Source of the DNA: an uncultured Clostridia bacterium
Lineage (GTDB): Bacteria > Bacillota > Clostridia > TANB77 > CAG-508
NCBI GenBank assembly: GCA_944388045.1
Contig: CALXHG010000003.1
Span: forward strand, 72,912-125,894
DNA: 52,983 bases
Direction of reading: 5' to 3'
Part shown: piece by piece, positions 1 through 8,785 of the stretch
How positions within the stretch are numbered: the stretch's first letter is position 1
How the letters are laid out: each line of letters opens with the position of its first letter
Translations under genes and position numbers: made by a program
The notes under the pieces: generated by a model
The model's database searches: none
What the model was told of the DNA's origin: nothing
The model's input: only the letters and a program-made list of their open reading frames with translations

Positions 1-23
1 AAAAGATAATTCTATGGGTTAAC

Positions 24-563
24 ATGGAAAGTGAGGAAAATAAAAAAATGGATATGTTACAAGGAAAACATTTTAGTATAACAGATCCACAAGGTGTTAA
101 TACAGTTATTTATCAAATTAATAAAACTGAAAAGGATTTTTTAAAAGAATATCCTAGATATACTGTTGAAAGATTAGAATATACAGAGGAAATTAGAGGA
201 GATTCTAGAAGAAAAACTTTTTATGTAGATAATCCGCAACCACAAGGAAACCAATTAGCAATTCTTTCTTTTGCTGGAGAGAAGGTTATTATAAATTCTG
301 GCATTTTGATTGATGATGAAGTAAGAATTGCAAAAAATCCTTCGGCATTTAAATTTGATACATTATATTCAGAAGAAGAACAGGAATTTAGAGACTTTAA
401 TTATACCCCTAATTTGAAAAGGGATATATGTGTTATAGATCCTGAAACTACAGAAGAAATAAAACCAAGGCTTTATTTTGATGAAAAAGAAAATAAAGTA
501 AAGGGAAAATGTAAATTAAAACCATATAAATCTTATTTCGCTTTTGAAGTAAGAGGTGAATAA
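24..563 (+). CDS. Hypothetical protein upstream of VirD4, possibly 5'-truncated
   Basis: I do not recognise this protein. It is hydrophilic and acidic, about 179 residues from the first ATG, with no signal peptide or membrane segment. The C-terminal third is rich in Asp, Glu and Lys. The reading frame stays open from the ATG at 24 back to the window edge, and no ribosome binding site precedes that ATG, so the true start probably lies outside the window. The stop is followed 19 bases later by the next gene and then by a VirD4-type coupling protein, so it is likely part of a conjugation or secretion operon. Its role is unknown. Confidence 0.55.
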   Translation: MESEENKKMDMLQGKHFSITDPQGVNTVIYQINKTEKDFLKEYPRYTVERLEYTEEIRGDSRRKTFYVDNPQPQGNQLAILSFAGEKVIINSGILIDDEVRIAKNPSAFKFDTLYSEEEQEFRDFNYTPNLKRDICVIDPETTEEIKPRLYFDEKENKVKGKCKLKPYKSYFAFEVRGE

Positions 564-582
564 TTAAGGAGGATATTTTACT

Positions 583-864
583 ATGGGGAATCACACAGTA
601 AAGAAAAAAGCAGCTGGTTTAAATGATAAAACAGTTATAGTTGGGATGCAAATAAATCAGAAAGTAAAAGAAATAGGAGAAAAAGCTGAAGAAAAAACAA
701 CAGAAATTTTTGAATTAGAATCAAAAGGAAAGCTATATAGAAAAGTTATACCTACTGAATATATAGTTATTAAAGCTTATTCAAATAAAGTAAAAGAGGA
801 AAATTTAAGCAATCCTAAAATACAAAAAACTGCAAAAAACAAAGATGATGATCAAATAAAATAA
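583..864 (+). CDS. Small basic hypothetical protein of the VirD4 operon
   Basis: A 93-residue lysine-rich protein without a membrane segment. The start is well supported: TTAAGGAGG ends nine or ten bases before the ATG. The N-terminal half includes a short charged, probably helical stretch (VKEIGEKAEEKTTEIFELES), and the C-terminal 25 residues look disordered. It lies 19 bases after the preceding gene and 24 bases before the VirD4 gene, so the three are almost certainly co-transcribed. No family was recognised. An accessory role with the coupling protein is inferred from position only. Confidence 0.6.
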   Translation: MGNHTVKKKAAGLNDKTVIVGMQINQKVKEIGEKAEEKTTEIFELESKGKLYRKVIPTEYIVIKAYSNKVKEENLSNPKIQKTAKNKDDDQIK

Positions 865-888
865 AACTAAAGAGAAGGTGATTTACAT

Positions 889-2964
889 ATGAATTACAAG
901 GTTTCAGGAGCAATCAGAAGGACAAGAAAATATTTTATAATTTTTGCAATACTATGGGTGTTTTTATCCATAGTATTGATTATGCCTGTGACAATTGGAA
1001 TTTATGAAGCACAAACACAAGGCAATTTTGAAGCTTTTTTTACAGGAATAGTTAATTCTATGCAACATATATTTCAATCTTTTGGTAGTTTATTCACAAA
1101 CGGGTTATTTGTACAATATTTAAAAAATGTTGGATTATTTTCTATTCTTTATGCGATATTAATGGTTATTGGACTAATTAAATCATCACCAAAAAATGAA
1201 TATACTGATATGGAACATGGTTCAAGTGATTGGAGTAGAAATGGAGAACAATATCAGGTTTTAAGTAATAGAAAAGGAATAATTCTTGCAGAAGATAACT
1301 ATTTACCAGTTGATAAAAGAGGAAATGTTAATGTATTAGTAGTCGGAGGTTCTGGATCTGGTAAATCAGCTTCATATTCAATACCTAATGCTTTTCAACA
1401 ACTAGGGTCATATGTATTTACAGATCCTAAAGGAGAATTATATGATAGAACAGCTGGATATTTAAAACAAAATGGATATGAAATAAAAGTTTTAAATTTA
1501 GTTAAACCACAAAATAGTGATGGCTATAATCCATTAATGCATATTTCTTCAGAAATAGATGTAGATGTTATAGCAAATACAATAGTAAAAGGTCAAAAAA
1601 CAGACTCTGGAGGATCAGATCCATTCTGGGATGATTCTGCAGAAATGTTATTAAAAGCATTAATTTATTATTTAATGGCAACAAGACCAGAAGAAGAGCA
1701 AAACTTAGCAAGTTGTGCAGAGCTAGTAAGAGCTGCAAATTCTAATGGTGGAAGTAACTTATTAACAGAATTAATGAGTAAATTACCATATGACCATCCA
1801 GCAAGAATGAATTATAAATCAATAGAAATTGCTCCAGAAAAAACATATAGTTCAATTTTAAGTACATTACAATCAAAATTAGGCAAATTTGACTCAAAAG
1901 AAATTGCAGAATTAACATCAACAGATACTATTAAATTTGAAGATATAGGAAGTAAAAAAACGGCTGTATATGTAATATCTTCAGATACACATACAGCATA
2001 TGACTTTTTACTAACAATTTTCTTTGCACAGATGATACAACAATTATATAATTTTGCAGATGATAATGGAGGAAAATTAAAAGTTCCAACATACTTTATA
2101 TTAGACGAGTTTGCCAACATAGGGAAAATTCCAGATTTTGATAAAAAAATATCAACATCAAGAAGTAGAAAAATATCATTTAGTGTTATATTACAAAACT
2201 TAGACCAATTAGAAGCAATATATGATAAATCATATGAAACAATAATAGGTAACTGTGACACACATGTATTTTTAGGAAGTAACTCTTATAAAACAGTAGA
2301 ATATTTCTCAAAAGCATTAGGAGAAAAAACAATTGAAAGAGAAAGTATATCTATAAATAGAGATAAACAACATCATAGAACAGGAACAAGTGATTCAGAC
2401 CAAGTAATGGCAAGAGCACTTATGACACCAGATGAATTAAGAAGATTAGATAATGATTTATGTATTATTTTTGAAAAAGGAATAAAACCAGTAAAAGCAA
2501 ATAAATTTTATTATTTTAAACATAAAAATATGGAAAACAGTTTAAGAAGAGCAGAAATAAGTCATAATGATATAGGACAAATAGAACGTGGAACATGGAG
2601 AAAATTTAATCCATATAATCCATGGACTGAAGAAAAAACAGAAAATCAAGTTAAAGATATGAAAATAGAATCATTAGATGATTTATTTGAGGATGAACAA
2701 TCAAAACAAAAAGAAGAAGTACCAAATAATGTTCAAAAAATTAAAGCAGAAAATAATAACTTAAATGTAAATTCAAAAAATAAAGAACAACAAAATACAA
2801 ATAATATTGCAACGATTTCTGAAGATGCATTTGGAGATATAGAACAAGGAGAAATTCCAAAACAAGCACCAATTGTTGATGAAGAAGATACATATGATTT
2901 ACAAAAAGAATTAGAAGCTAAATTTGATGAATTATTTGGACCAATAGATGATGATAATGAATAA
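889..2964 (+). CDS. VirD4/TraG-type conjugative coupling protein
   Basis: A type IV secretion coupling ATPase that in this family brings relaxase-DNA complexes or effectors to the transfer channel at the inner face of the membrane. The 691 residues show two N-terminal membrane segments (about 16-40 and 78-97), Walker A GGSGSGKS at 153-160 followed by SYSIPN, and Walker B FILDEFANIG near 403-412. The C-terminal 120 residues are acidic, Asn/Gln-rich and probably disordered. The overall form resembles the Firmicute VirD4-like proteins of integrative conjugative elements. The start has a good site (GAGAAGGTGATT). It is the last gene of its operon, followed by a hairpin terminator. No relaxase, VirB4 or integrase gene is visible in the window, so whether the element is intact cannot be judged. 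Confidence 0.92.
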   Translation: MNYKVSGAIRRTRKYFIIFAILWVFLSIVLIMPVTIGIYEAQTQGNFEAFFTGIVNSMQHIFQSFGSLFTNGLFVQYLKNVGLFSILYAILMVIGLIKSSPKNEYTDMEHGSSDWSRNGEQYQVLSNRKGIILAEDNYLPVDKRGNVNVLVVGGSGSGKSASYSIPNAFQQLGSYVFTDPKGELYDRTAGYLKQNGYEIKVLNLVKPQNSDGYNPLMHISSEIDVDVIANTIVKGQKTDSGGSDPFWDDSAEMLLKALIYYLMATRPEEEQNLASCAELVRAANSNGGSNLLTELMSKLPYDHPARMNYKSIEIAPEKTYSSILSTLQSKLGKFDSKEIAELTSTDTIKFEDIGSKKTAVYVISSDTHTAYDFLLTIFFAQMIQQLYNFADDNGGKLKVPTYFILDEFANIGKIPDFDKKISTSRSRKISFSVILQNLDQLEAIYDKSYETIIGNCDTHVFLGSNSYKTVEYFSKALGEKTIERESISINRDKQHHRTGTSDSDQVMARALMTPDELRRLDNDLCIIFEKGIKPVKANKFYYFKHKNMENSLRRAEISHNDIGQIERGTWRKFNPYNPWTEEKTENQVKDMKIESLDDLFEDEQSKQKEEVPNNVQKIKAENNNLNVNSKNKEQQNTNNIATISEDAFGDIEQGEIPKQAPIVDEEDTYDLQKELEAKFDELFGPIDDDNE

Positions 2965-2979
2965 GATATTAATTTAACT

Positions 2980-3003
2980 AAGGCTACTGTAAAGTAGCCT
3001 TTT
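2980..3003 (+). terminator. Rho-independent terminator after the VirD4 gene
   Basis: A nine-base-pair stem, AAGGCTACT pairing with AGTAGCCTT around a GTAA loop, begins 16 bases after the VirD4 stop and runs into a short T run. It ends the left operon. The following 280 bases up to the nuclease gene hold a promoter and a long A/T-rich leader. Confidence 0.8.
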
Positions 3004-3083
3004 AAAAAGCTTAATTTTTTAATTATAGTTTATTCAAGACCATTATACAGTAACTAAAATTATATAAATTTATTACTAAAATA

Positions 3084-3112
3084 TTGAAAAAACAGAACAA
3101 ATGTTGTAAAAT
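3084..3112 (+). promoter_or_regulatory. Predicted promoter for the YhaO/YhaN pair
   Basis: TTGAAA (3084-3089), 17 bases, TAAAAT (3107-3112), each one mismatch from consensus. It predicts a leader of about 165 bases before the ATG at 3282. The only good Shine-Dalgarno sequence in that leader (AAAGGAG, about 3197-3202) lies some 80 bases before that ATG. Confidence 0.5.
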
Positions 3113-3281
3113 ATAGCTATAATTTTTTACAAAAAAATTATATATTTCAGATTATTTGTGATAAACAATAAAATAAATATAATTATAAACAAAAGAAAGG
3201 AGAAATCGTATAATAAAATTTTTTATAAAAATATTACATATAAAATATTTCTATATAAAAATTTATACGAAAAAAATAAAA

Positions 3282-4352
3282 ATGAATTTTGTACATATAG
3301 CAGATATGCATTTAGATGCACAATTTAAAATGCTTTCAGATAAAAATGGTATAGGTGAACAAAGGAGATATGACCAAAGAAAAATATTAAAAAAAATAAT
3401 AGAATATATAAAAGAAAACCATATAAAATATTTTTTTATATCTGGAGATTTATATGAACATGAATATGTAAGAAAATCAACTATCGAATATTTAAATGAA
3501 TTATTTAAAGAAATAGGCGAAACACAAATTTTTATTTCACCAGGAAATCATGACCCATTTTTAAAAAATTCTTTTTATAATAATTTTATCTGGAATGATA
3601 ATGTACATATATTTACTTCAGAATTACAAAAAGTAGAAACAGAAGAAGCAGATATATATGGATTTGGATTTAATGATTTTTATTGTTCTGGATTAAATTT
3701 AAAACAACTTAACATAGAAAATAAAAATAAAATTAATATATTAATTATTCATGGAACTTTAGATGGAGCAAATCTAGAAGATATGCAATATAATTCTATG
3801 AGTAAAAAAAGTCTTGAAGGAAAAGGTTTTGATTATATTGCTTTAGGACATATTCATAAAAATAATTTCGAGGAAAATGGAAAAATAATATATCCAGGTT
3901 CAACAATTGCAATGGGATTTGATGAATTAGGCGAACATGGAATGGTTACTGGAGAAATAACAAAACAAAAAAATAAATTAAAATTCATTAAACTAGATGA
4001 TATTCAATTTGAAAAAATAGAAATAAATTGTACAGAAATTAATTCTATAGAAGAATTAATTGAAAAAATAAATTTCTTAACTTTTTTAAATAATAATTTA
4101 TATGAAATAATATTAACAGGAAAAAGAAATTTTGAAATAAATATTAATGATATATATAAATATCAATTAGATGAAAAAATAATAAAAATAAAAAATAAAA
4201 CAACAATTAATTATAATATAGAAAAAATATCAAAAGAAAATAATTTAAGAGGATTATTTGCAAAAGAAATATTAAAAGAATTAGAAAATAATCCATATAA
4301 TAAAAATATAATTAATAGAGCATTTGAAATAGGAATGGAAATATTAGAATAA
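3282..4352 (+). CDS. YhaO/SbcD-like metallophosphoesterase (DNA repair exonuclease)
   Basis: A calcineurin-type metallophosphoesterase of the SbcD/Mre11/YhaO group, 356 residues. The metal-binding motifs are in the expected order: HIADMHLD (5-12), SGDLYEHE (about 54-61), GNHDP (about 88-92), IIHGT (about 155-159) and LGHIH (about 187-191). The C-terminal 120 residues are Asn/Ile/Lys-rich and would form the capping domain. The partner ATPase lies 34 bases downstream, the usual SbcD-SbcC or YhaO-YhaN order, so the two should form a nuclease-ATPase complex acting on DNA ends. No clear ribosome binding site precedes the ATG at 3282. The frame is open upstream to a strong AAAGGAG near 3197, but without an ATG, GTG or TTG in between. 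Confidence 0.88.
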   Translation: MNFVHIADMHLDAQFKMLSDKNGIGEQRRYDQRKILKKIIEYIKENHIKYFFISGDLYEHEYVRKSTIEYLNELFKEIGETQIFISPGNHDPFLKNSFYNNFIWNDNVHIFTSELQKVETEEADIYGFGFNDFYCSGLNLKQLNIENKNKINILIIHGTLDGANLEDMQYNSMSKKSLEGKGFDYIALGHIHKNNFEENGKIIYPGSTIAMGFDELGEHGMVTGEITKQKNKLKFIKLDDIQFEKIEINCTEINSIEELIEKINFLTFLNNNLYEIILTGKRNFEININDIYKYQLDEKIIKIKNKTTINYNIEKISKENNLRGLFAKEILKELENNPYNKNIINRAFEIGMEILE

Positions 4353-4386
4353 AAAAATATTATAATAAAATATGGAGGGATTTATT

Positions 4387-6336
4387 TTGAAAATAAATAA
4401 AATAAAAATAAATTCATATGGAAAAATAAAAAATAAAGAAATTAATTTAGAAAATCATTTAAATATTATTTATGGAAAAAATGAAAGTGGAAAATCAACA
4501 ATAGTAAATTTTATAAATAATATTTTATTTGGAATTTCTAAAAATAAAAATGGAAAAGAAATTTCTGATTTTGATAAATATGCACCATGGGATAGTACAG
4601 AATATTCTGGAAAAATAATTTATGAATTAGAAAATAAAAATAAATATGAAATATTTAGAGAATTTAATAAAAAAAATCCAAAAATATTTGACGAAAAAGG
4701 AAACGAAATTTCTGATGAATATAATATAAATAAAAAAAATGGAAGCGAATTTTTTTATGAGCAAACTAATTTTAATCTAAATATGTATTTATCAACAGCT
4801 GTTTCTCAACAACAAGAGGTAAAAATTGGGAGAGAGAATCAATATATGATGATTCAGAAAATTTCAAACCTATTGGGAACAGGGGAGGATAATGTATCAT
4901 ACCAAAAGACGATAGACAAATTAAACAAAATACAATTAGAGAAAATTGGAACAGGAAGAAGCAGAGAAAAGCCAATAAATATAATACAAAAAAAATTAGA
5001 AGAAAATAATAAAAAAATAGAAGAATTAAAAAATAATAAAAATATTCAATTTGAAATTCAGGAAAAAATAAATGAAATAGAAAATAAAATTAATAAAGAA
5101 AATATAAAAAATAATTTATTAAAAGAAATAAAAAATATTTATGATAAAACAGAAATAAATGAAGAAAAAATGAAAATAAAAGAAAAAATAAATGAAGAAA
5201 ATAATTATAAGAAAATAGATTTAAATAAAAAAATAAATAATAAAAATTTAGAAAATAATGATATAAAAAATAATAATGATTTATTAGAAAAAAATAAAAA
5301 AATAAAAAATAAAATATATAAAAAATATAATTTAATATTATTTATTTTAATTATATTAAATATTATTGGTTTTATATTTATTCCAGAAAAAATAAATTAT
5401 TTAAAATATATTCTATTTTTGCCAATTTTAATAATTATTTTTATATATTTATTTAAAATAATAAATATAAATAAAAAAATAAAAAAAATAAAAAATAATA
5501 TAAATAATAATTTAGAAAATAATCAAAAAGAAATTAATGAATTAAATAATCAATATAAATTAATTAATGAAAATTTTGAAAAAATAAATAATGAAATAGA
5601 AAAAGAAAAAAATAAAAATATATTTTTATTTAATTCAGAAAAAAATAATTTAATAAAAAAATATTCAATAAAATTAAATAAAGAAGAAATAAATGAAATA
5701 ATAAATTATAATAATATAGAAAAAAATACTATATTAATTGAAAATGAAATTGATAATTTAAAATATGAATTAAATAAATTAGAATTTAAAAAAGATAATA
5801 TAGAAAAAGAATTAGAAAATTTATCAAATTTAGAGGAAGAACAAGAGATATTATTACAACAACTATCAGAATTAAATGAAGAAAATGAATCAATTGAACT
5901 TGCAAAAAATTTATTTGAAAAAGCATATGAAAAAATGAAAAATGATATTAGCCCAGAATTTACAAATAAATTATCTACTATAATTTCAAAAATAACAAAT
6001 AATAAATATAATAGATTAATTTTTAATGATGAACAAGGATTAATTGTAGAATTAGATAATGGAAATTATATTCCGGCAGAAAGATTAAGCATAGGTACAA
6101 TTGACCAATTATATCTTTCTTTAAGATTAGCAATGTTAGATGAAATTACAAAAGAAAATATGCCAATAATTTTAGATGAAACATTTGCATATTTTGATGA
6201 TGAAAGATTAAAAAATATATTATTATTTTTAGATAAAGAATATTATAATAAACAAATAATTATTTTTACATGTACTAAAAGAGAAAAATTAATTTTAGAG
6301 CAAAATTTAATTAATTTTAAATTTATAGAATTATAA
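4387..6336 (+). CDS. YhaN/SbcC-like SMC-family ATPase with membrane segments in the coiled coil
   Basis: The ATPase partner of the preceding nuclease, 649 residues. Walker A is GKNESGKST near residues 29-37. The ABC signature RLSIGTIDQLYLSLRLAML and Walker B MPIILDETFAYFDDE are near the C-terminus. Between them lies a long Lys/Asn/Ile/Glu-rich coiled coil with two hydrophobic segments (about 308-330 and 335-357). That is the arrangement I associate with YhaN rather than cytoplasmic SbcC, and it suggests membrane attachment. I chose the TTG at 4387 over the ATG at 4372 because GGAGGG lies inside the longer version, seven bases before the TTG. Codon use is almost entirely A/T-ending except for a stretch at about 4795-4980, which looks foreign to the rest. 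Confidence 0.85.
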   Translation: MKINKIKINSYGKIKNKEINLENHLNIIYGKNESGKSTIVNFINNILFGISKNKNGKEISDFDKYAPWDSTEYSGKIIYELENKNKYEIFREFNKKNPKIFDEKGNEISDEYNINKKNGSEFFYEQTNFNLNMYLSTAVSQQQEVKIGRENQYMMIQKISNLLGTGEDNVSYQKTIDKLNKIQLEKIGTGRSREKPINIIQKKLEENNKKIEELKNNKNIQFEIQEKINEIENKINKENIKNNLLKEIKNIYDKTEINEEKMKIKEKINEENNYKKIDLNKKINNKNLENNDIKNNNDLLEKNKKIKNKIYKKYNLILFILIILNIIGFIFIPEKINYLKYILFLPILIIIFIYLFKIININKKIKKIKNNINNNLENNQKEINELNNQYKLINENFEKINNEIEKEKNKNIFLFNSEKNNLIKKYSIKLNKEEINEIINYNNIEKNTILIENEIDNLKYELNKLEFKKDNIEKELENLSNLEEEQEILLQQLSELNEENESIELAKNLFEKAYEKMKNDISPEFTNKLSTIISKITNNKYNRLIFNDEQGLIVELDNGNYIPAERLSIGTIDQLYLSLRLAMLDEITKENMPIILDETFAYFDDERLKNILLFLDKEYYNKQIIIFTCTKREKLILEQNLINFKFIEL

Positions 6337-6346
6337 GAAATATTAT

Positions 6347-6568
6347 AGTTCAGTAAGAAATTTTTATATATTAATAATAAATAAATTTTGAATACGATTG
6401 GAGGAAATTTAGAATTTCTTAAATTAATTTTATGGAAAATGTTCGCGTCGAGCGTTAGCGAGGACTAAGTGAAAGGGTGCCATAAAATTATTTTAGAAAT
6501 TCTTATATTTCCGTATTGAGTCGAAAAATTTATGCAATTATTAATATATAAAAATTTCTTACTGAACT
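6347..6568 (+). mobile_element. MITE-like palindromic element, 222 bp
   Basis: The ends are perfect 32-bp inverted repeats (6347-6378 and 6537-6568; outer end AGTTCAGTAAGAAATTT). Inside them the arms continue as imperfect inverted repeats to about 6435 and 6480. The central loop, about 6438-6480, is unusually GC-rich and contains TTCGCGTCGAGCGTTAGCGA. It has no coding capacity. It lies between the yhaN-like stop and the prfA promoter. A further copy of an inner arm segment (about 6573-6594) lies just outside the right end. The flanks offer at most a TA target duplication, so the transposition mechanism is unclear. A large structured RNA is the alternative. Confidence 0.65.
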
Positions 6569-6600
6569 GTAGCTAGAAATATAAGGATTTCTAAAAATAC

Positions 6601-6629
6601 TTGAAAAAAATGATATTTTATTATATAAT
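6601..6629 (+). promoter_or_regulatory. Predicted prfA promoter
   Basis: TTGAAA (6601-6606), exactly 17 bases, TATAAT (6624-6629). Transcription would start near 6636, about 28 bases before the prfA ATG. The TTG that could be read as an upstream prfA start is this -35 box. Confidence 0.75.
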
Positions 6630-6663
6630 ATTATATGTTAAAAAAAGGAAAAGGAGAATATTT

Positions 6664-7725
6664 ATGTTTGATAAACTAGAGGCAGTAGAAAAAAGATATG
6701 AAGAATTAACAAAATTAATAAGTGATCCAGAAATTATAGCAAATCAAGCTGAATGGCAAAAACTAATAAAAGAACATAGTTCAATAGAAGAAGTTGTACA
6801 AAAATATAGGGAATATAAAAAACAAAAACAAAGAATGGAAGAAGCTAAAGAAATGATGGAAGATAAAGAACTTAAGGAATTAGCAGAAGCAGATTATTAT
6901 GAAGCAAAAGAAAATCTTCCACATATAGAAGAAGAACTAAAAACATTATTAATTCCAAAAGATCCAAATGATGAAAAAAATATTATTTGTGAGATTAGGG
7001 CAGGAGCAGGTGGAGAAGAAGCAGCATTATTTGCAGGAACATTATTTAGAATGTATTCAATGTATGCGGAAAGAAAGCACTGGAAGATTGAAATTTTAAA
7101 TGAAAATGAAACAGAATTAGGTGGTTATAAAGAAATATCTTTTATGATAGTTGGAAAAGGAGCATATAGTAGACTAAAATTTGAGAGTGGAGTTCACAGA
7201 GTGCAAAGAGTTCCTGATACGGAAAGTAGTGGAAGAATACATACTTCTACAGCAACTGTAGCCGTATTACCTGTAGTAGAAGATGTAGAAATAGAAATAA
7301 ATCCAGCAGATATAAAAATGGAAGTGTTTAGGGCATCAGGTGCTGGAGGACAACATGTAAACAAAACATCTTCCGCCGTAAGACTTATACATGAACCTAC
7401 AGGAATTGTAGTAGAATGTCAAACAGAAAGATCACAACTACAAAATAGAGAATATGCTATGAAAATGTTACGTTCTAGGCTTTATAATATGGAGAAAGAA
7501 AAACAAGATTCAGAAATAGCAAATGCAAGAAAAAGCCAAGTTGGCAGTGGAGATAGAAGTGAAAAAATTCGTACATATAATTATCCTCAAGGACGTATTA
7601 CAGACCATAGAATAGGAATGAGCATTTTCCAAATGGAAAATTTCTTAAATGGAGATTTAGATGAAATGATAGATAATCTTATTGCAGCAGATAGAGCAGA
7701 AAGATTAAAAGGAGAAGAAGAATAA
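6664..7725 (+). CDS. prfA: Peptide chain release factor 1
   Basis: Class I release factor recognising UAA and UAG and triggering peptidyl-tRNA hydrolysis at the ribosome. It has 353 residues, the normal length. The anticodon-like PxT motif is present as PDT in [14 protein letters not shown]. The universal GGQ catalytic motif appears in [18 protein letters not shown]. Type 1 rather than type 2 is supported by PxT in place of SPF. The start is the ATG at 6664 with AAAAGGAGAA in front. A longer TTG-initiated frame would contain the promoter and ribosome binding site. The gene stands alone, followed by a hairpin shared with the convergent ZIP gene. Confidence 0.96.
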   Translation: MFDKLEAVEKRYEELTKLISDPEIIANQAEWQKLIKEHSSIEEVVQKYREYKKQKQRMEEAKEMMEDKELKELAEADYYEAKENLPHIEEELKTLLIPKDPNDEKNIICEIRAGAGGEEAALFAGTLFRMYSMYAERKHWKIEILNENETELGGYKEISFMIVGKGAYSRLKFESGVHRVQRVPDTESSGRIHTSTATVAVLPVVEDVEIEINPADIKMEVFRASGAGGQHVNKTSSAVRLIHEPTGIVVECQTERSQLQNREYAMKMLRSRLYNMEKEKQDSEIANARKSQVGSGDRSEKIRTYNYPQGRITDHRIGMSIFQMENFLNGDLDEMIDNLIAADRAERLKGEEE

Positions 7726-7731
7726 GATTAT

Positions 7732-7770
7732 AAAAAATTTGAACTACAAAAAGTAGTTCAAATTTTTTTA
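7732..7770. terminator. Bidirectional terminator between prfA and the ZIP gene
   Basis: The stem AAATTTGAACTAC pairs with GTAGTTCAAATTT around an A-rich loop, with T runs on either strand. It serves convergent genes, and its right end overlaps the stop codon of the minus-strand transporter. Confidence 0.85.
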
Positions 7771-8511
7771 TCTATTTACAAAAATTCCAATTAAAAAACC
7801 TAAAATATTTGCAATTGTTGATAATTTACCAGTATATAATTTATTTGATTCAGGAACTAATTCACCAGAAACAATATAAAGCATAGCACCAGCTGCAAAG
7901 CCTAAGCATGTAGCAATAATTGGATAATAAATGTTTCCAATTATATAACCTATAAAAGCCCCAAAGCCTGTTGCAATTCCAGATAAAATAACATAAAACA
8001 TTATTTTATAAATTTTCATTCCACCTGCTTTCATAGGAAGAGCCATAGAAATTCCTTCTGGAATATCATGAAAACAAATTGCCAAAGCAAGAGAAAAACC
8101 TAATTTAGTTGAAGCTTCAAAACCAGAGCCAATAGCTAAACCTTCTGGAATATTATGTATTGCTAAACCAATACTAACAACAATACCTGTTTTTAATAAA
8201 TTATTTGTCATAGAACTTTTTGTGCTTTTATTTGAATTAAATTTCTTATCAACTAAAATTTCAAAAAATATCATAGTAAATAGACCTAATATAATACCTA
8301 TAATTACATTAGTTAAACTACTTAAATTTAAAGCTTCTGGAATTAAATCAAAACATATAACAGACATCATTAAGCCAGCAGCAAAAGATAATGTAAAACT
8401 TAAAAGTTTGTTAGAATTATTTTTTAATAAACAACCTATTATTCCACCAACTGTTGTACCAATTGTTCCAAAAAATAATCCAATAAAAATTGTACTTAAC
8501 ATATTATTCAT
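7768..8511 (-). CDS. ZIP family divalent metal transporter
   Basis: An integral membrane protein of the ZIP (ZupT/GufA-like) family that imports zinc or related divalent cations. It has 247 residues from the chosen start and about eight hydrophobic segments. The family metal-site motifs are visible: HNIPEGLAIG in TM4 and FHDIPEGISMALPM in TM5. A longer version beginning at 8664 would add about 51 hydrophobic residues unlike the family. I start at the ATG ending at 8511 (MNNMLSTIFIG), which follows AGAAAGGAAT about 12 bases upstream. It is convergent with prfA and divergent from pcrA, with overlapping promoter elements between (TTGTCAA at 8591-8597 reads as -35-like on both strands). The exact metal cannot be told from sequence. 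Confidence 0.88.
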   Translation of the reverse strand: MNNMLSTIFIGLFFGTIGTTVGGIIGCLLKNNSNKLLSFTLSFAAGLMMSVICFDLIPEALNLSSLTNVIIGIILGLFTMIFFEILVDKKFNSNKSTKSSMTNNLLKTGIVVSIGLAIHNIPEGLAIGSGFEASTKLGFSLALAICFHDIPEGISMALPMKAGGMKIYKIMFYVILSGIATGFGAFIGYIIGNIYYPIIATCLGFAAGAMLYIVSGELVPESNKLYTGKLSTIANILGFLIGIFVNR

Positions 8512-8590
8512 AATAAATTCTATTCCTTTCTCGCAAAAAATAGTTATTAAAATTATATTAAAAAAAATGTGAAAAATGATAATATAACTC

Positions 8591-8619
8591 TTGTCAAAAT
8601 AAAAAATATATAGTATAAT
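8591..8619 (+). promoter_or_regulatory. Predicted pcrA promoter
   Basis: TTGTCA (8591-8596), 17 bases, TATAAT (8614-8619). It drives a leader of about 160 bases containing a mini-ORF. The -35 box overlaps a TTGACA on the opposite strand, which faces the ZIP gene but lacks a good -10 at the right spacing. Confidence 0.7.
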
Positions 8620-8747
8620 CACAAACAGATATTCGAACAAAACAGAAATAAAAAAACATATCAAAATTGTTATAATTAAATAAATGTATATGTAGTATTA
8701 TCAAAATACATATAAAATTATAAAAATTTTATATGGGAAAGGAGCAA

Positions 8748-8777
8748 ATGATATATAAAATATTAAATATATCATAA
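8748..8777 (+). CDS. Nine-residue leader ORF before pcrA
   Basis: Encodes MIYKILNIS. It has the best ribosome binding site in this region (GGGAAAGGAG, ending four bases before its ATG). Its stop lies eight bases before the pcrA ATG, whose own Shine-Dalgarno is weak. pcrA translation may therefore depend on re-initiation after this peptide. It is too short to identify by homology. Confidence 0.4.
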   Translation: MIYKILNIS

Positions 8778-8785
8778 AAAGAATA

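Noticed and set aside
4372..4386. ATG start for the YhaN-like protein
   Set aside because: The ribosome binding site GGAGGG falls immediately after this ATG, at the correct distance from the TTG at 4387.
6601..6663. TTG start that would lengthen prfA by 21 residues
   Set aside because: The TTG is the -35 box of a perfect-spacing promoter, and the ribosome binding site lies inside the extension, just before the ATG at 6664.
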